A stretch of 64,000 nucleotides of DNA, taken from JBAZLV01 sp964586075. Lineage in GTDB: Bacteria; Nitrospirota; UBA9217. The stretch lies in NCBI GenBank assembly GCA_964586075.1, contig CAZPGZ010000009.1, forward strand, positions 1 through 64,000, given 5' to 3'. The notes below the pieces were generated by a model. That model was not told where the DNA came from. It ran no database searches and was given only the letters and a program-made list of their open reading frames with translations. A program made the translations under genes and the position numbers. Every line of letters starts with the position of its first letter. Within the stretch, counting starts at the first letter, position 1. Positions 34,774 through 43,480 of the stretch are shown here, in pieces.

Positions 34774-35301
34774 ATGGCTACTATGAAGAAAATATTGTCA
34801 GGACTGTGTGCAGGTTTTTTGTTTCTTTTTTTCGCATCATACTCTTTATACGCTGAGCCAGGATGCGCAGTGTGGACCATGGCCGGAAAAGACATGCCTG
34901 CGGGACATCCTATGATGCATCGAGGATTTGACCTGAGAGATGGAATGCCGGGACCGGAGCCTTTAATCGACAAACGGCTGGCGGGCCTTGGACTCGATGA
35001 AAAGCAAAAAGCAGTTATAAAAGAGATAAACAGCAGAGTAATGAAAAGCACCATTAAGAAGCGGGCGGATATTGAAATAGCCAAAATAGAATTGCAAGAC
35101 ATCCTCGACCGGGAAACCGTGGATTTAAGCGCTGCCGAAACAGCAGTAAAGAAAACAGAAACGCTCATGGCGGAAGTACATCTCATGCATATCAAAGCGA
35201 TGGAAGAGATCAAGTCAAAATTAACGCCAGAACAGAGGAAAAAATTCAAGGCTCCGCCTGAGAAAGAAAATACCTGTTCCAAAAAACAGCAAGCCAGTTA
35301 G
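34774..35301 (+). CDS. Spy/CpxP-like periplasmic protein (LTXXQ family)
   Basis: About 175 residues. The signal peptide is followed by a His/Met-containing segment (AGKDMPAGHPMMHRGFD) and long charged helices. The pattern LGLDEKQKAVIKEI and the final LTPEQRKKFK are the LTXXQ repeats of Spy/CpxP/CnrX proteins. These act as periplasmic chaperones or metal sensors. AGAAAGG lies close before the ATG at 34774; an in-frame ATG at 34783 is also possible. In E. coli spy is a BaeSR target, and here the BaeSR-like pair is adjacent. Confidence 0.85.
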   Translation: MATMKKILSGLCAGFLFLFFASYSLYAEPGCAVWTMAGKDMPAGHPMMHRGFDLRDGMPGPEPLIDKRLAGLGLDEKQKAVIKEINSRVMKSTIKKRADIEIAKIELQDILDRETVDLSAAETAVKKTETLMAEVHLMHIKAMEEIKSKLTPEQRKKFKAPPEKENTCSKKQQAS

Positions 35302-35373
35302 TCTGCAGCCCATTATAAAGTTAGTACGCTTTTCGAGCGTAAAAGACTTTCAAGTGCAACTGTGTCTCTTTTG

Positions 35374-35408
35374 GCAGTCAGCCGCCCCCCGGCTGACTGC
35401 TCTTTTTT
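35374..35408 (+). terminator. Rho-independent terminator
   Basis: GCAGTCAGCC (35374-35383) pairs with GGCTGACTGC (35391-35400) around a C-rich loop, followed by TCTTTTTT. It closes the secreted-protein unit. Confidence 0.9.
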
Positions 35409-35479
35409 AATATCTGTCGGATATACGCAACCAAGGGAGACGTGGTAGTAAAAGCATTTTAAAAGGAGCACAAATCGGC

Positions 35480-36295
35480 ATGCGTCAATATCTATTCATT
35501 ATTCTGGCATGTCTTTTTATAACAACGTGCCCGGCAAGCATGTATGCAAAAACTTTTACAGTCATTGCAGATCCGCCGGACTCGGTCATCAGGGTTGTTT
35601 CAGGCCCTGATCAGAAGGAACGAAAATTCAGCTCGCCTGCCTTAATTGCCGTGGACGTGGCGGCAGAATCCGTGCGGACGGGCCGAGAAATTCTGGAAGT
35701 AAGCAAAGACAGGTACAAGCCCGTGACCATAGGGCTCCGCCATATCAGTGAAGGCGATACAATCAGGGTCAAGCTGGAAAAAGCTTTTTTGCCTCAATTA
35801 ACATATCGCCTTCTCGCGCCGGCAATTTCCAGCGAGTTGGACTCGCGGAAACCAATTCCTTCCCGCAATCTGATATTCCAGGACAAAACAATTTCAATTA
35901 CCGTTGCCATAGGCGAAACTTCGTTCCAGGTGGGGCTTAAAAATCTTTCCGAACATCCCCTGAAGATTCTTTGGGAGCGGGGCGGATACTCGGACATTCA
36001 CACGCAACGCTTTCGCCTTATGCATTCCGGCGTCCGGTATCAAGACAGGAACAACCCTATTCCTGACCAGATAGTTCTGCCGGGGAAATCCATTCAGGAA
36101 ACTATAACCCCGATAGAGCACGTATTTGTATCTTCCAAAACAGGAAAGTATGAAGTGAAACCCCTGTTCGGACAGGAAGCGGTCAACACGTCCGGATTAA
36201 GGGGAAAAACACTTAATCTCTTTATTCCAATTGAAATCAATAGGGCTATTACCCCCTATAATTTCAAGATACAGATTATGAGTGATGAACGCTGA
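35480..36295 (+). CDS. Secreted protein of unknown function with PEGA-like first domain
   Basis: 271 residues with a signal peptide (RQYLFIILACLFITTCPASMYA). The next about 90 residues are beta-rich with a PEGA-like pattern: VIADPPDSVIRVVSGPD, ILEVSKDRYKPVTIGLR, and GDTIRVKLEKA. The second half is another beta domain without a recognised signature. AAAAGGAGC lies before the ATG. PEGA domains are found in surface-layer or envelope proteins. No partner is evident, since it is flanked by a terminator and an unrelated small gene. Confidence 0.65.
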   Translation: MRQYLFIILACLFITTCPASMYAKTFTVIADPPDSVIRVVSGPDQKERKFSSPALIAVDVAAESVRTGREILEVSKDRYKPVTIGLRHISEGDTIRVKLEKAFLPQLTYRLLAPAISSELDSRKPIPSRNLIFQDKTISITVAIGETSFQVGLKNLSEHPLKILWERGGYSDIHTQRFRLMHSGVRYQDRNNPIPDQIVLPGKSIQETITPIEHVFVSSKTGKYEVKPLFGQEAVNTSGLRGKTLNLFIPIEINRAITPYNFKIQIMSDER

Positions 36296-36357
36296 AAATT
36301 CCCAGAAACCCATATCATGCAGACAGCGGAAAGGGGCCCAGAAAAGAGGTTTTAATC

Positions 36358-36585
36358 ATGAGCTATTATCACGTTAACAGTTTCCCCAAAACATGTCATT
36401 GTGGGGCTCTGTATCAGTCGGCAATCGAGTGGCAGTCGCTGCCATTTCTTTCGGTGCTGCCGGGAACCGATGAGAGCGGAAATCGCTTGTGCGATGATTT
36501 AGAGCTCAGAAATTGCCGGTGTGGTTCGACAATCGCAGTCCCTCTTCTGCAGTCTGGAAATATCTTGTCTGTTAAATTGCATTGA
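36358..36585 (+). CDS. Small protein with CxC and CxCG motifs, possible zinc ribbon
   Basis: 75 residues. It has FPKTCHCGALYQ near the start and LRNCRCGSTIAVPL near the end, two Cys pairs about 40 residues apart that could bind one zinc. AGAGG lies 8 bases before the ATG. The pattern LELRNCxCGSTLAV is familiar from small uncharacterised proteins of environmental bacteria. No function is assigned. Confidence 0.6.
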   Translation: MSYYHVNSFPKTCHCGALYQSAIEWQSLPFLSVLPGTDESGNRLCDDLELRNCRCGSTIAVPLLQSGNILSVKLH

Positions 36586-36634
36586 CTGTCCGCTCACAAA
36601 ACAGTTTTCTGCAAACTTTCTAAGGAGGAAAGAT

Positions 36635-36685
36635 ATGCATGCTGGGAACTTTTTTCCCATTGTTCCGTGTAAAAAAAAACGCTGA
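36635..36685 (+). CDS. Possible 16-residue micropeptide
   Basis: An ATG with an ideal AAGGAGG (36622-36628) 6 bases upstream opens only 16 codons (MHAGNFFPIVPCKKKR). The frame runs through nine A residues just before the stop, where slippage could extend it. It may be a leader peptide, a decayed gene or chance. Confidence 0.25.
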   Translation: MHAGNFFPIVPCKKKR

Positions 36686-36873
36686 AGAATGGACAAGTGT
36701 TCATAAATGATTTTTTTTAGCAGGGGCAATACGTTACGCCCGCGATGAATCTTCGGCGCGGTGCGTCCTGCCGCATTGATATAGCTAGCCGAGGCCCTGC
36801 CTGAGCGGCGGGAATGCTGAAGGGCCAGCAGTTGCATCCCGTTGAAAAAACAATTAAGGAGGTATTAAGGTTC

Positions 36874-37086
36874 ATGAAAACACGCAAGACATATCTGGGA
36901 GAATTCAAAGCCAAAGTAGTTGTGGAATTGCTTCGTGGCAAGAAAGATCTGCTTGAGCTGGCGACCCAATACAAGGTGCATCCGAATCAGATCAAAAACT
37001 GGAAGTCACAGCTGTTGAAGCAAGCAGTGGAAATATTCGAGGATAAAAGGAGAAAAAAGAAGCAAATTTCCGGCTACCGGATGTAA
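36874..37086 (+). mobile_element. IS3-family orfA remnant
   Basis: 70 residues similar to the first two thirds of IS3-type OrfA (HTH_Tnp_1). It shows RKTYLGEFKAKVVVELLRGKKDLLELATQYKVHPNQIKNWKSQLLKQA, then FEDKRRKKK. Full OrfA is about 95-110 residues with a leucine zipper, which is missing here because the frame ends after ISGYRM. No orfB or terminal inverted repeats are seen. AAGGAGG lies 11 bases upstream of the ATG. This is a decayed insertion sequence marking an accessory patch. Confidence 0.8.
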
Positions 37087-37264
37087 CGTATTGAACGAGA
37101 AACTACCATAATTTGCTTTCCAACCGAGCGTGAATGGCATTTCTTTTGCTTTATCATGTGGCAGCCCACTGGTTTGTGTTGCGATGAATCACCGGCACCG
37201 TAGCGGACAGCCGTTGAAATTGTCGCAATCCTGACAGGGCATCTGATAAAAACAGGGAAATGTC

Positions 37265-37981
37265 ATGAGCATACCATCTGCTTTTCAAAAAAAGATTTTC
37301 TGTATCGCCGACAATAGCAGCTCGCCTCCCGATGTAATAGAACTTCTTCATAACCAGGGTTTTTGCGTTACCTTCGGAACCAGCGGCCAAAAGATACGGT
37401 CACTATTTATCAATGAACCTCCCGACCTGGTAATTCTGGACGAAATCTCATCAAGTACATGGGCGCTCGAAAAAAGCAAGAGCATTCGCTCAGAATACCA
37501 CGGCCCGATTGTAGTCCTATCCGGCAATCATACTGACACATATCATATTCAAAGCCTTGTTTGCGGAGCTGATGACTTCGTCGTAAAGCCGTTTAATCCA
37601 TTTCTTTTTCTCGCCAGATTGAATACCCTCCTCTCTCGTTTTGATCGAAAAAACAGAGACGAAAAGAAGCTGCTCCTGTTTGATGGTTTGATCGTCGATC
37701 TGCTCAGACGTGATGTGATCATCAAGGGTGAGAAAATATTGTTGACTTCCATAGAATTTGACATATTCAGCTATCTGGCAAAAAACGCGGGCAGAGTCGT
37801 CAGTCGCAACGATGTCCATCTGGCCCTCTACAATTCTGAACACAATGGCTACGACCGTTCCATTGACATATATATTTCCAGAATCCGGCAAAAAATAGCC
37901 GACAATCTCGAAGAACCACGGTATCTAAAAACCGTTCGCGGTGTCGGTTATTTGTTTATGGGGACCCGAAAAGATGAATAA
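37265..37981 (+). CDS. OmpR-family response regulator with degenerate receiver
   Basis: 238 residues. The C-terminal winged helix is complete (LTSIEFDIFSYLAKNAGRVVSRNDV, RSIDIYISRIRQKIADN, TVRGVGYLF). The receiver keeps a candidate Asp59 in VILDEISS and a Lys in VKPFNP. It has only one acidic residue in the first pocket (IADNSS) and lacks the usual MPxxxG loop after the Asp. It may work without phosphorylation or respond differently. No kinase gene is adjacent; the large kinase at 39401 has its own receiver partner. Confidence 0.85.
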   Translation: MSIPSAFQKKIFCIADNSSSPPDVIELLHNQGFCVTFGTSGQKIRSLFINEPPDLVILDEISSSTWALEKSKSIRSEYHGPIVVLSGNHTDTYHIQSLVCGADDFVVKPFNPFLFLARLNTLLSRFDRKNRDEKKLLLFDGLIVDLLRRDVIIKGEKILLTSIEFDIFSYLAKNAGRVVSRNDVHLALYNSEHNGYDRSIDIYISRIRQKIADNLEEPRYLKTVRGVGYLFMGTRKDE

Positions 37982-38052
37982 TTCGAAGATTGTCTGCCTG
38001 GTCAGATACAATGCTACAAATAATCACATTTTCACTACAAAAATCCTACATA

Positions 38053-38110
38053 TTCCTGCGGAATCCTGCCGATATGAGATGCAGGAAGGAGGTGAGTGAT
38101 GATGTTCTAG
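38053..38110 (+). promoter_or_regulatory. Leader with minimal ORF and a Shine-Dalgarno hairpin
   Basis: AGGAGG (38087-38092) lies exactly 6 bases before ATG-ATG-TTC-TAG (38099-38110), a four-codon frame. TTCCTGC (38053-38059) can pair with GCAGGAA (38081-38087), which overlaps the start of that ribosome site. This could be a translational leader for the EF-hand gene 62 bases further on, or a relic of a truncated gene. Confidence 0.35.
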
Positions 38111-38172
38111 ACACTGAAAAGTTTTAACTTCAGGCATGCAATGAAAGTCACTCTATTACCAAGGAGGTAATT

Positions 38173-38781
38173 ATGGTAAGCAGCGTAAGCAGTACAAGTA
38201 GTTATCTGCTCCAAATGTTATTGCAGACGACTCAACAACAGCAACGCAAAGATGAATTGTTCAGCAAAGTAGACAACGACAGCAGCGGCACAATCGACAA
38301 AACGGAATTTTCCGCACTTGCGAAAAAATTGTCAGCAGACTCAAACTCTTCTCTTGATGCAGACTCTGTGTTCACCACCTACGATGCCAATAATGACGGC
38401 ACCCTCAGCAAGGATGAGCTCGACAAGTTTATGAAAGAAAATGCCTCGCCGCCTGCAGATGCATCTGCAGGAGCCATGAGCCAGATGGGCATGCAGCAAG
38501 CCGTGGACAGCATGTTTAACAGTATTGACAGCAATGGCGATGGTGAAGTCAGCTCTTCTGAGATGACTGCCTATTTAAAAAGTCTGTCGACGAGCAACGA
38601 CACCACTTCAACTGATGCAGGCACCTCTTCCGCCGTAAGCAGCCTGTTTGCGCAGTATGCTTCCAATAGCGACGGCACGATGAGCGAAACTGATTTCGAA
38701 AAATTGATGCAGGAAAATTCTCCGCCGCCACCGCCGCCTCAAATGCAAAGCGCCATGTCTGCATATGGGGCGAAAACGTAG
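38173..38781 (+). CDS. EF-hand calcium-binding protein
   Basis: 202 residues without a signal peptide. Four EF-hand loops can be read: DNDSSGTIDKTE, DANNDGTLSKDE, DSNGDGEVSSSE and a degenerate ASNSDGTMSETD. The sequence is rich in Ser/Thr/Asp and has a poly-Pro stretch (NSPPPPPPQMQ) near the end. AAGGAGG lies 6 bases before the ATG. It is a calmodulin-like calcium sensor or buffer of unknown target. The last third is repeated downstream (38806-39159), and this copy ends in AKT instead of the longer tail found there. Confidence 0.85.
   Translation: MVSSVSSTSSYLLQMLLQTTQQQQRKDELFSKVDNDSSGTIDKTEFSALAKKLSADSNSSLDADSVFTTYDANNDGTLSKDELDKFMKENASPPADASAGAMSQMGMQQAVDSMFNSIDSNGDGEVSSSEMTAYLKSLSTSNDTTSTDAGTSSAVSSLFAQYASNSDGTMSETDFEKLMQENSPPPPPPQMQSAMSAYGAKT
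38532..38771 (+). repeat. Tandem duplication unit, copy 1
   Basis: About 240 bases, from the third EF-hand loop through SAMSAYG, are almost identical to 38814-39074. Copy 2 carries an extra 21 bases encoding SDTSTSS. The near identity implies a recent duplication. Confidence 0.85.
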
Positions 38782-38805
38782 TGGAGGGAAAAAGTGTAGT
38801 ACACC

Positions 38806-39159
38806 ATGGATACCAATGGCGATGGTGAAGTCAGCTCTTCTGAGATGACTGCCTATTTAAAAAGTCTGTCGACGAGCAACGACACCACTTCAACTGATGC
38901 AGGCACCTCTTCGTCAGACACCAGCACCTCTTCCGCCGTAAGCAGCCTGTTTGCGCAGTATGCTTCCAATAGCGACGGCACGATGAGCGAAACTGATTTC
39001 GAAAAATTGATGCAGGAAAATTCTCCGCCGCCACCGCCGCCTCAAATGCAAAGCGCCATGTCTGCATATGGGACGAACAGCACTGAACAACAGTCTGATA
39101 TATTTGATTTTCTGAAAACACAATCCTCAGGCGCATCATCATTCAGTATGACCGTTTAG
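38806..39159 (+). pseudogene. Partial duplicate of the EF-hand gene
   Basis: The frame of 117 codons begins at an ATG within the joint and repeats the third and fourth EF-hands and the poly-Pro stretch. It then continues into a tail (TNSTEQQSDIFDFLKTQSSG) that the upstream copy lacks. A TAG lies in frame just before the ATG, and the nearest GGAGGG is about 20 bases away, so independent translation is doubtful. The tail is probably the ancestral C-terminus, cut off from the upstream gene by the duplication. Confidence 0.7.
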
Positions 39160-39203
39160 ATGCGTCCGTTTTAAACTGCACGGTGGGTAGTGCCTATGAT
39201 ATG

Positions 39204-39248
39204 AGGCTTGCGTGGTGAATTTTTTTTCGCTGCGCAAGCCTTTCCTTG
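39204..39248 (+). terminator. Rho-independent terminator after the EF-hand genes
   Basis: AGGCTTGCG (39204-39212) pairs with CGCAAGCCT (39233-39241) around a T-rich loop, followed by TTCCTTGT. It ends the EF-hand transcript. Confidence 0.65.
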
Positions 39249-39400
39249 TCTCGAAAAAGCGTAGAAAGCTGCAAGAAATCTTCCCTGAAGAGGCATATTG
39301 ATGCTATACTTGGTCTTGGCAGTTACCGTAACTAGTCGGCCGGGCACCCGATGTCGTTGACGTATGCGTCAGACGCTTTACTTTCACGGCCCAGGGATGT

Positions 39401-42400
39401 ATGACCTCGAAAACAGAATCAAAAGCAAAAGCACGGCACAAGTCCGTAAATTCAGACGTCGCTTGCACGCACAAACAGTCATCGGCCACAGCGCATCAAA
39501 CCAAAACTGATACAGCGAGGCCGGAGGAGCGTCCCGCAGACCGTCGCAGGAAACCGAGAAGCTCCGATACCAACGAGCGGGAAACATCCCACAAAAAGCT
39601 CCTGTCTCGAAATAAGAAGCTCGTTGCCGAACTCAAGATCGCCCAGGACAAACTGCTTCACGCGCAGCAGGACTGGGAGCGGACATTTGACAGCATTCCG
39701 GACATGCTCGCAATCATCGACAACCAGCATCGTATCCGGAGAATAAATAAGGCCATGGCACAGCGGCTTGGCCTTGCCCCCGAGCAGTGCGTCGGCCTGC
39801 ACTGCTATGAGGTCGTGCACGGCACCAAAACGCCGCCTTTTTTCTGTCCACATTCCCACACCGTGCAAGATAACCTGCCACATGTTCAGGAAGTGCATGA
39901 GAGCCGCATCAACAGCGATCTTCTGGTCAGCACAGCGCCGTTATTCGACAAACAGGGCCGATTGACCGGCTCGGTGCATCTGGCGCATGACATTACCGAA
40001 CGCAATAAAGCAGTGAGACGCACACAGCATCTGGCTTCGTTTCCGCAGCTGAACCCCAATCCCATAATTGAAGTAGATTTCTCCGGCAAAATAATTTTCT
40101 CTAATCCCGCTGTTCAAACAGTCCTTCGCAGCCTCGGCCTGGACGCGGATGCGGCCGCTCTTTTTCTGCCGCCCGACGTGCAGGATATCCTGGCGGAACT
40201 CAAAAACAACAAGGAAACGGCTCTTTACCGCGAGATTACCATACAGAACATGATGTTTGGCGCGACAATCCAGCTGGTTCCCCGGTTCAATGCCTTCCGC
40301 ATTTACGCCTATGACATCACGAAACGCAAACAGGCCGAGGAAGCACTCCGTGAAAGCGAGCAGCGTATCAGCCAGAAGTTGAACAGCATTCTTGCTCCGG
40401 AAGGGGACGTCGGCAAGCTGGACCTCGCCGATATCATCAATACGCGCGAGATCCAGTCTCTCATGGACGATTTTTATAAACTGGTGGGCATTCCCATGAC
40501 GATAACCGACCTGAACGGGAACGTCCTGGTCAATGTGGGATGGCAGGACATCTGCGCGCGGTTCCATCGCATCCACCCTGAGACAGGCAGGCAGTGCATG
40601 GAGAGCGACACGCTCCTTACCGCGGACATCCCTTCGGGTAAATTCAGGCTTTACAAGTGCAGAAACAATATGTGGAACATAGCGACCCCTATTGCCGTCG
40701 GCGGCAAGCGTCTTGGCCATCTCTTCACAGGACAGTTTTTCTTTGCAGACGAACCGCTGCCGGATTACGATTTTTTCCGGCTCCAGGCCCGGCAGCACGG
40801 TTTCGATGAAACGGAATATATCACTGCATTGGACGCAGTCCCGCGCCTCAGCAGGCAAACCGTGGACACGGGGATGGCCTTCTTGCTGAAACTCGCGGAT
40901 ATTGTCTCCCAGTTGAGTTACAGCAACATCAAGCTAGCCCGATCTCTCGCAGAACGGGACACCTTGATGTCTTCCCTGAAATCAAGCGAAGAACGCCTGC
41001 GCCTGCATACGGAAAACTCGCCTCTGGCAATTGTCGAGTGGGATGAGAATTTCATCGTTACGCGCTGGGCCGGTGACGCGGAAAGCATCTTTGGATGGAG
41101 CGCAGCCGAGACAATCGGAAAGCCGATCATGAATCTGAATGTAATCTATGAAGAGGATGTTCCGGTAGTCAAACAGACAATGGGAAAGCTCACCGATGGA
41201 GTGTCGCGCAGGGTCGTTTCCACCAACCGAAACTATACCAAAAACGGCCAGATTATCTACTGCGAGTGGTACAATTCGGTTCTCCTGAACGCGGAAGGCA
41301 AAATGTCCTCGGTCATGTCCCAGGTCCTTGATGTCACCGAGCGCAGACGTGCTGAAGAAGGACTGAGGGAAAGCGAAGAGCGGTTCCGGAACATGTTCGA
41401 GAGGCATCGAGCCGTTATGCTGCTGGTTGACCCCGAAACAGGCTCCGTCGTGGAAGCAAACTCGTCCGCAGTCGAGTATTACGGATATCCCCGCGAAAAA
41501 CTCTGCACGATGCATATTCAGGACATTAACCTGCTACCCGCTGATGAAGTGTCCACGGAACGGAACAAAGCCGCACAGGAGCAAAAAAATCACTTCATAT
41601 TTCAGCATCGTCTCGCTGATGGAAATGTCCGTTGGGTGGAAGTATACTCTACTCCTTTTAAAACCCGGAACAGGACCCTTCTTTTTTCAATCATTCACGA
41701 CATCAGCGAGCGCAAACATGCCGAGGCCGCCATCCAGCACAGTCTGCAGCGCTTTGAATTGATGTCCAGCACAGCTGCTGAACTGCTGGTGACCCTTGAA
41801 CCGCAGAAGATCGTAGAGTCTCTCTGCCGGAAGGTAATGGACCATTTGGAATGCCATGTTTTCTTCAATTACCTCGTGGACGAGCACACAGACCGTCTCT
41901 ACCTGAATGCCTACGCAGGAATACCGGCAGAGGAAGCCCGCCGGGCAACATGGCTCGATTCCGGCGCCGCAATATGCGGCTTCGTCGCTCAAAAAAGCTC
42001 TCCTGTCGTGTCGGAACACATTACCGACTCCACAGACAGCCGCGTGGCATTAGTCCGCTCATACGGGATCACGGCCTATGCCTGCCACCCCCTGATTGGT
42101 GCGGGCGGAAAAACAATCGGAACGCTTTCCTTCGGTTCCCGAACAAAAGAGACCTTTACCAAGGACGATCTGTCTCTTATGAAGGCGATTGCCGACCAGG
42201 TGGCGGTGGCAATAACGCGCGTAAAAGACGCGCAAGCACTCAGGCAGCAAAGCGATGAACTGCTGGCGGTGAATAACGAACTCGAGGCATTCATCTATTC
42301 AGTTTCCCATGACCTGCGCGCCCCGCTTCGCACCATATCCGGGTTCGTGGAAATTTTGCGCGAGGATTATAAAGACAAACTCGACCCGCAGGGCGTCAGC

Positions 42401-42937
42401 CATCTGAACCGGATATTCAAAGGATCGGAAAAAATGAGCAGGTTGATTGAAGACCTCCTGCATCTCTCCAGAATATCCCGTCAGCAAGTGATCAGGACTG
42501 CTATTGACTTGACAGCCATGGCAAAGACCATATTCTCTGAATTGCAGGAAGCCTGTCCGGAACGGAGAACCGAGGTCCTCATCGCTGAAAATTTGCGCGC
42601 CGTCGCGGACGGACGGCTGACAAAGCTGGCGCTCACCAATCTTCTTCAAAATGCCTGGAAATTCACTTCAAAAACACAGGGCGCCAGGATTGAATTTAAT
42701 GCATTCGATCAGGATAAAGAAACAGTCTTTTTTGTAAAAGACAACGGCGCAGGGTTCGATCCCCGGTTTATTGATAAAATGTTTTTGCCTTTTCACCGGC
42801 TCCACACAGAACAGGAATTCGAAGGGACGGGCATCGGTCTGGCCATCGTGGAACGGGTCATCAGACGCCATGGAGGGTCCGTATGGGCGGAAGGAGAACC
42901 GGGAAAGGGCGCAACTATTTATTTCACGCTGGACTAG
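39401..42937 (+). CDS. Multi-sensor histidine kinase with PAS, PocR and GAF domains
   Basis: 1178 residues with no membrane segment. A basic, probably disordered N-terminus (about 1-85) leads to PAS (about 90-205), PAS (about 215-310) and PocR (about 340-510). The PocR shows LDLADIINTREIQSLMDDFY and the Cys pattern CARFHR, CMESD, YKC. PAS (about 530-650), PAS (about 660-780), GAF (about 795-945), HisKA (FIYSVSHDLRAPLR, His near 969) and HATPase follow. PocR domains bind small hydrocarbon-type ligands or metabolites in PocR/DhaR. There is no attached receiver, but one follows 42 bases downstream and is probably its phosphate acceptor. Confidence 0.92.
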   Translation: MTSKTESKAKARHKSVNSDVACTHKQSSATAHQTKTDTARPEERPADRRRKPRSSDTNERETSHKKLLSRNKKLVAELKIAQDKLLHAQQDWERTFDSIPDMLAIIDNQHRIRRINKAMAQRLGLAPEQCVGLHCYEVVHGTKTPPFFCPHSHTVQDNLPHVQEVHESRINSDLLVSTAPLFDKQGRLTGSVHLAHDITERNKAVRRTQHLASFPQLNPNPIIEVDFSGKIIFSNPAVQTVLRSLGLDADAAALFLPPDVQDILAELKNNKETALYREITIQNMMFGATIQLVPRFNAFRIYAYDITKRKQAEEALRESEQRISQKLNSILAPEGDVGKLDLADIINTREIQSLMDDFYKLVGIPMTITDLNGNVLVNVGWQDICARFHRIHPETGRQCMESDTLLTADIPSGKFRLYKCRNNMWNIATPIAVGGKRLGHLFTGQFFFADEPLPDYDFFRLQARQHGFDETEYITALDAVPRLSRQTVDTGMAFLLKLADIVSQLSYSNIKLARSLAERDTLMSSLKSSEERLRLHTENSPLAIVEWDENFIVTRWAGDAESIFGWSAAETIGKPIMNLNVIYEEDVPVVKQTMGKLTDGVSRRVVSTNRNYTKNGQIIYCEWYNSVLLNAEGKMSSVMSQVLDVTERRRAEEGLRESEERFRNMFERHRAVMLLVDPETGSVVEANSSAVEYYGYPREKLCTMHIQDINLLPADEVSTERNKAAQEQKNHFIFQHRLADGNVRWVEVYSTPFKTRNRTLLFSIIHDISERKHAEAAIQHSLQRFELMSSTAAELLVTLEPQKIVESLCRKVMDHLECHVFFNYLVDEHTDRLYLNAYAGIPAEEARRATWLDSGAAICGFVAQKSSPVVSEHITDSTDSRVALVRSYGITAYACHPLIGAGGKTIGTLSFGSRTKETFTKDDLSLMKAIADQVAVAITRVKDAQALRQQSDELLAVNNELEAFIYSVSHDLRAPLRTISGFVEILREDYKDKLDPQGVSHLNRIFKGSEKMSRLIEDLLHLSRISRQQVIRTAIDLTAMAKTIFSELQEACPERRTEVLIAENLRAVADGRLTKLALTNLLQNAWKFTSKTQGARIEFNAFDQDKETVFFVKDNGAGFDPRFIDKMFLPFHRLHTEQEFEGTGIGLAIVERVIRRHGGSVWAEGEPGKGATIYFTLD

Positions 42938-42979
42938 CAGAAAGCCAAAAGGACAATTTGCGGAGAGGGGTTTGGTATC

Positions 42980-43372
42980 ATGATGCAGACAGTGATGATT
43001 GTGGATGACGATCAGGATGAAATAGATCTCCTGAGAAGAGTTTTGAAAAAAGCCGGTCGGGTAAAAAATATTGCAACCGCCCGGGAAGGAGAAACCGCGC
43101 TTGAACTTCTCCGGACCCACCAGGTTGCGCCCTCTCTGATACTGCTCGATTTGAAAATGCCCGGAATGGGCGGAATCGAAACAGTGCGGCAGCTGCGTGC
43201 AGACGCGTGCCTGAAAGACATCCCCGTGGTCATTGTGACAAACTCTTCACTCGAATCGGACAAGCAGGCGGCGTATGATGCCGGTGCGGATGCCTTTCTC
43301 CATAAAGCTTTTAACATGGAGCAATTCGGCAAGGACATTAAAGTGCTTATCGACCGTTGGATTACTGCCTGA
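42980..43372 (+). CDS. Single-domain response regulator (Rcp1-like)
   Basis: 130 residues: acidic triplet DDD (residues 9-11), Asp57 in LLDLKMPGMGG, the TNSS switch and Lys in HKAF. The layout with an insert before the Asp (RTHQVAPSLILLDLKMP) is that of Rcp1/CheY-like partners of PAS-type kinases. It directly follows the PAS/PocR kinase, so it likely receives its phosphate. No output domain is present. Confidence 0.9.
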   Translation: MMQTVMIVDDDQDEIDLLRRVLKKAGRVKNIATAREGETALELLRTHQVAPSLILLDLKMPGMGGIETVRQLRADACLKDIPVVIVTNSSLESDKQAAYDAGADAFLHKAFNMEQFGKDIKVLIDRWITA

Positions 43373-43480
43373 TTCCCGACGGTTTCTCCACCACACTGCC
43401 TTCAAGAAGCATTTCTCGCAAGAGGCAGCATGCTACTGCGACTTTTCAACCTTTAAACCGGCGATTGCGTACGGAATATA

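Noticed and set aside
36717..36860. A GC-rich stretch that might be a GEMM-type or other riboswitch before the IS remnant
   Set aside because: The conserved GEMM core bases are not found, and the downstream frame is a decayed transposase, so an aptamer claim is not supported.
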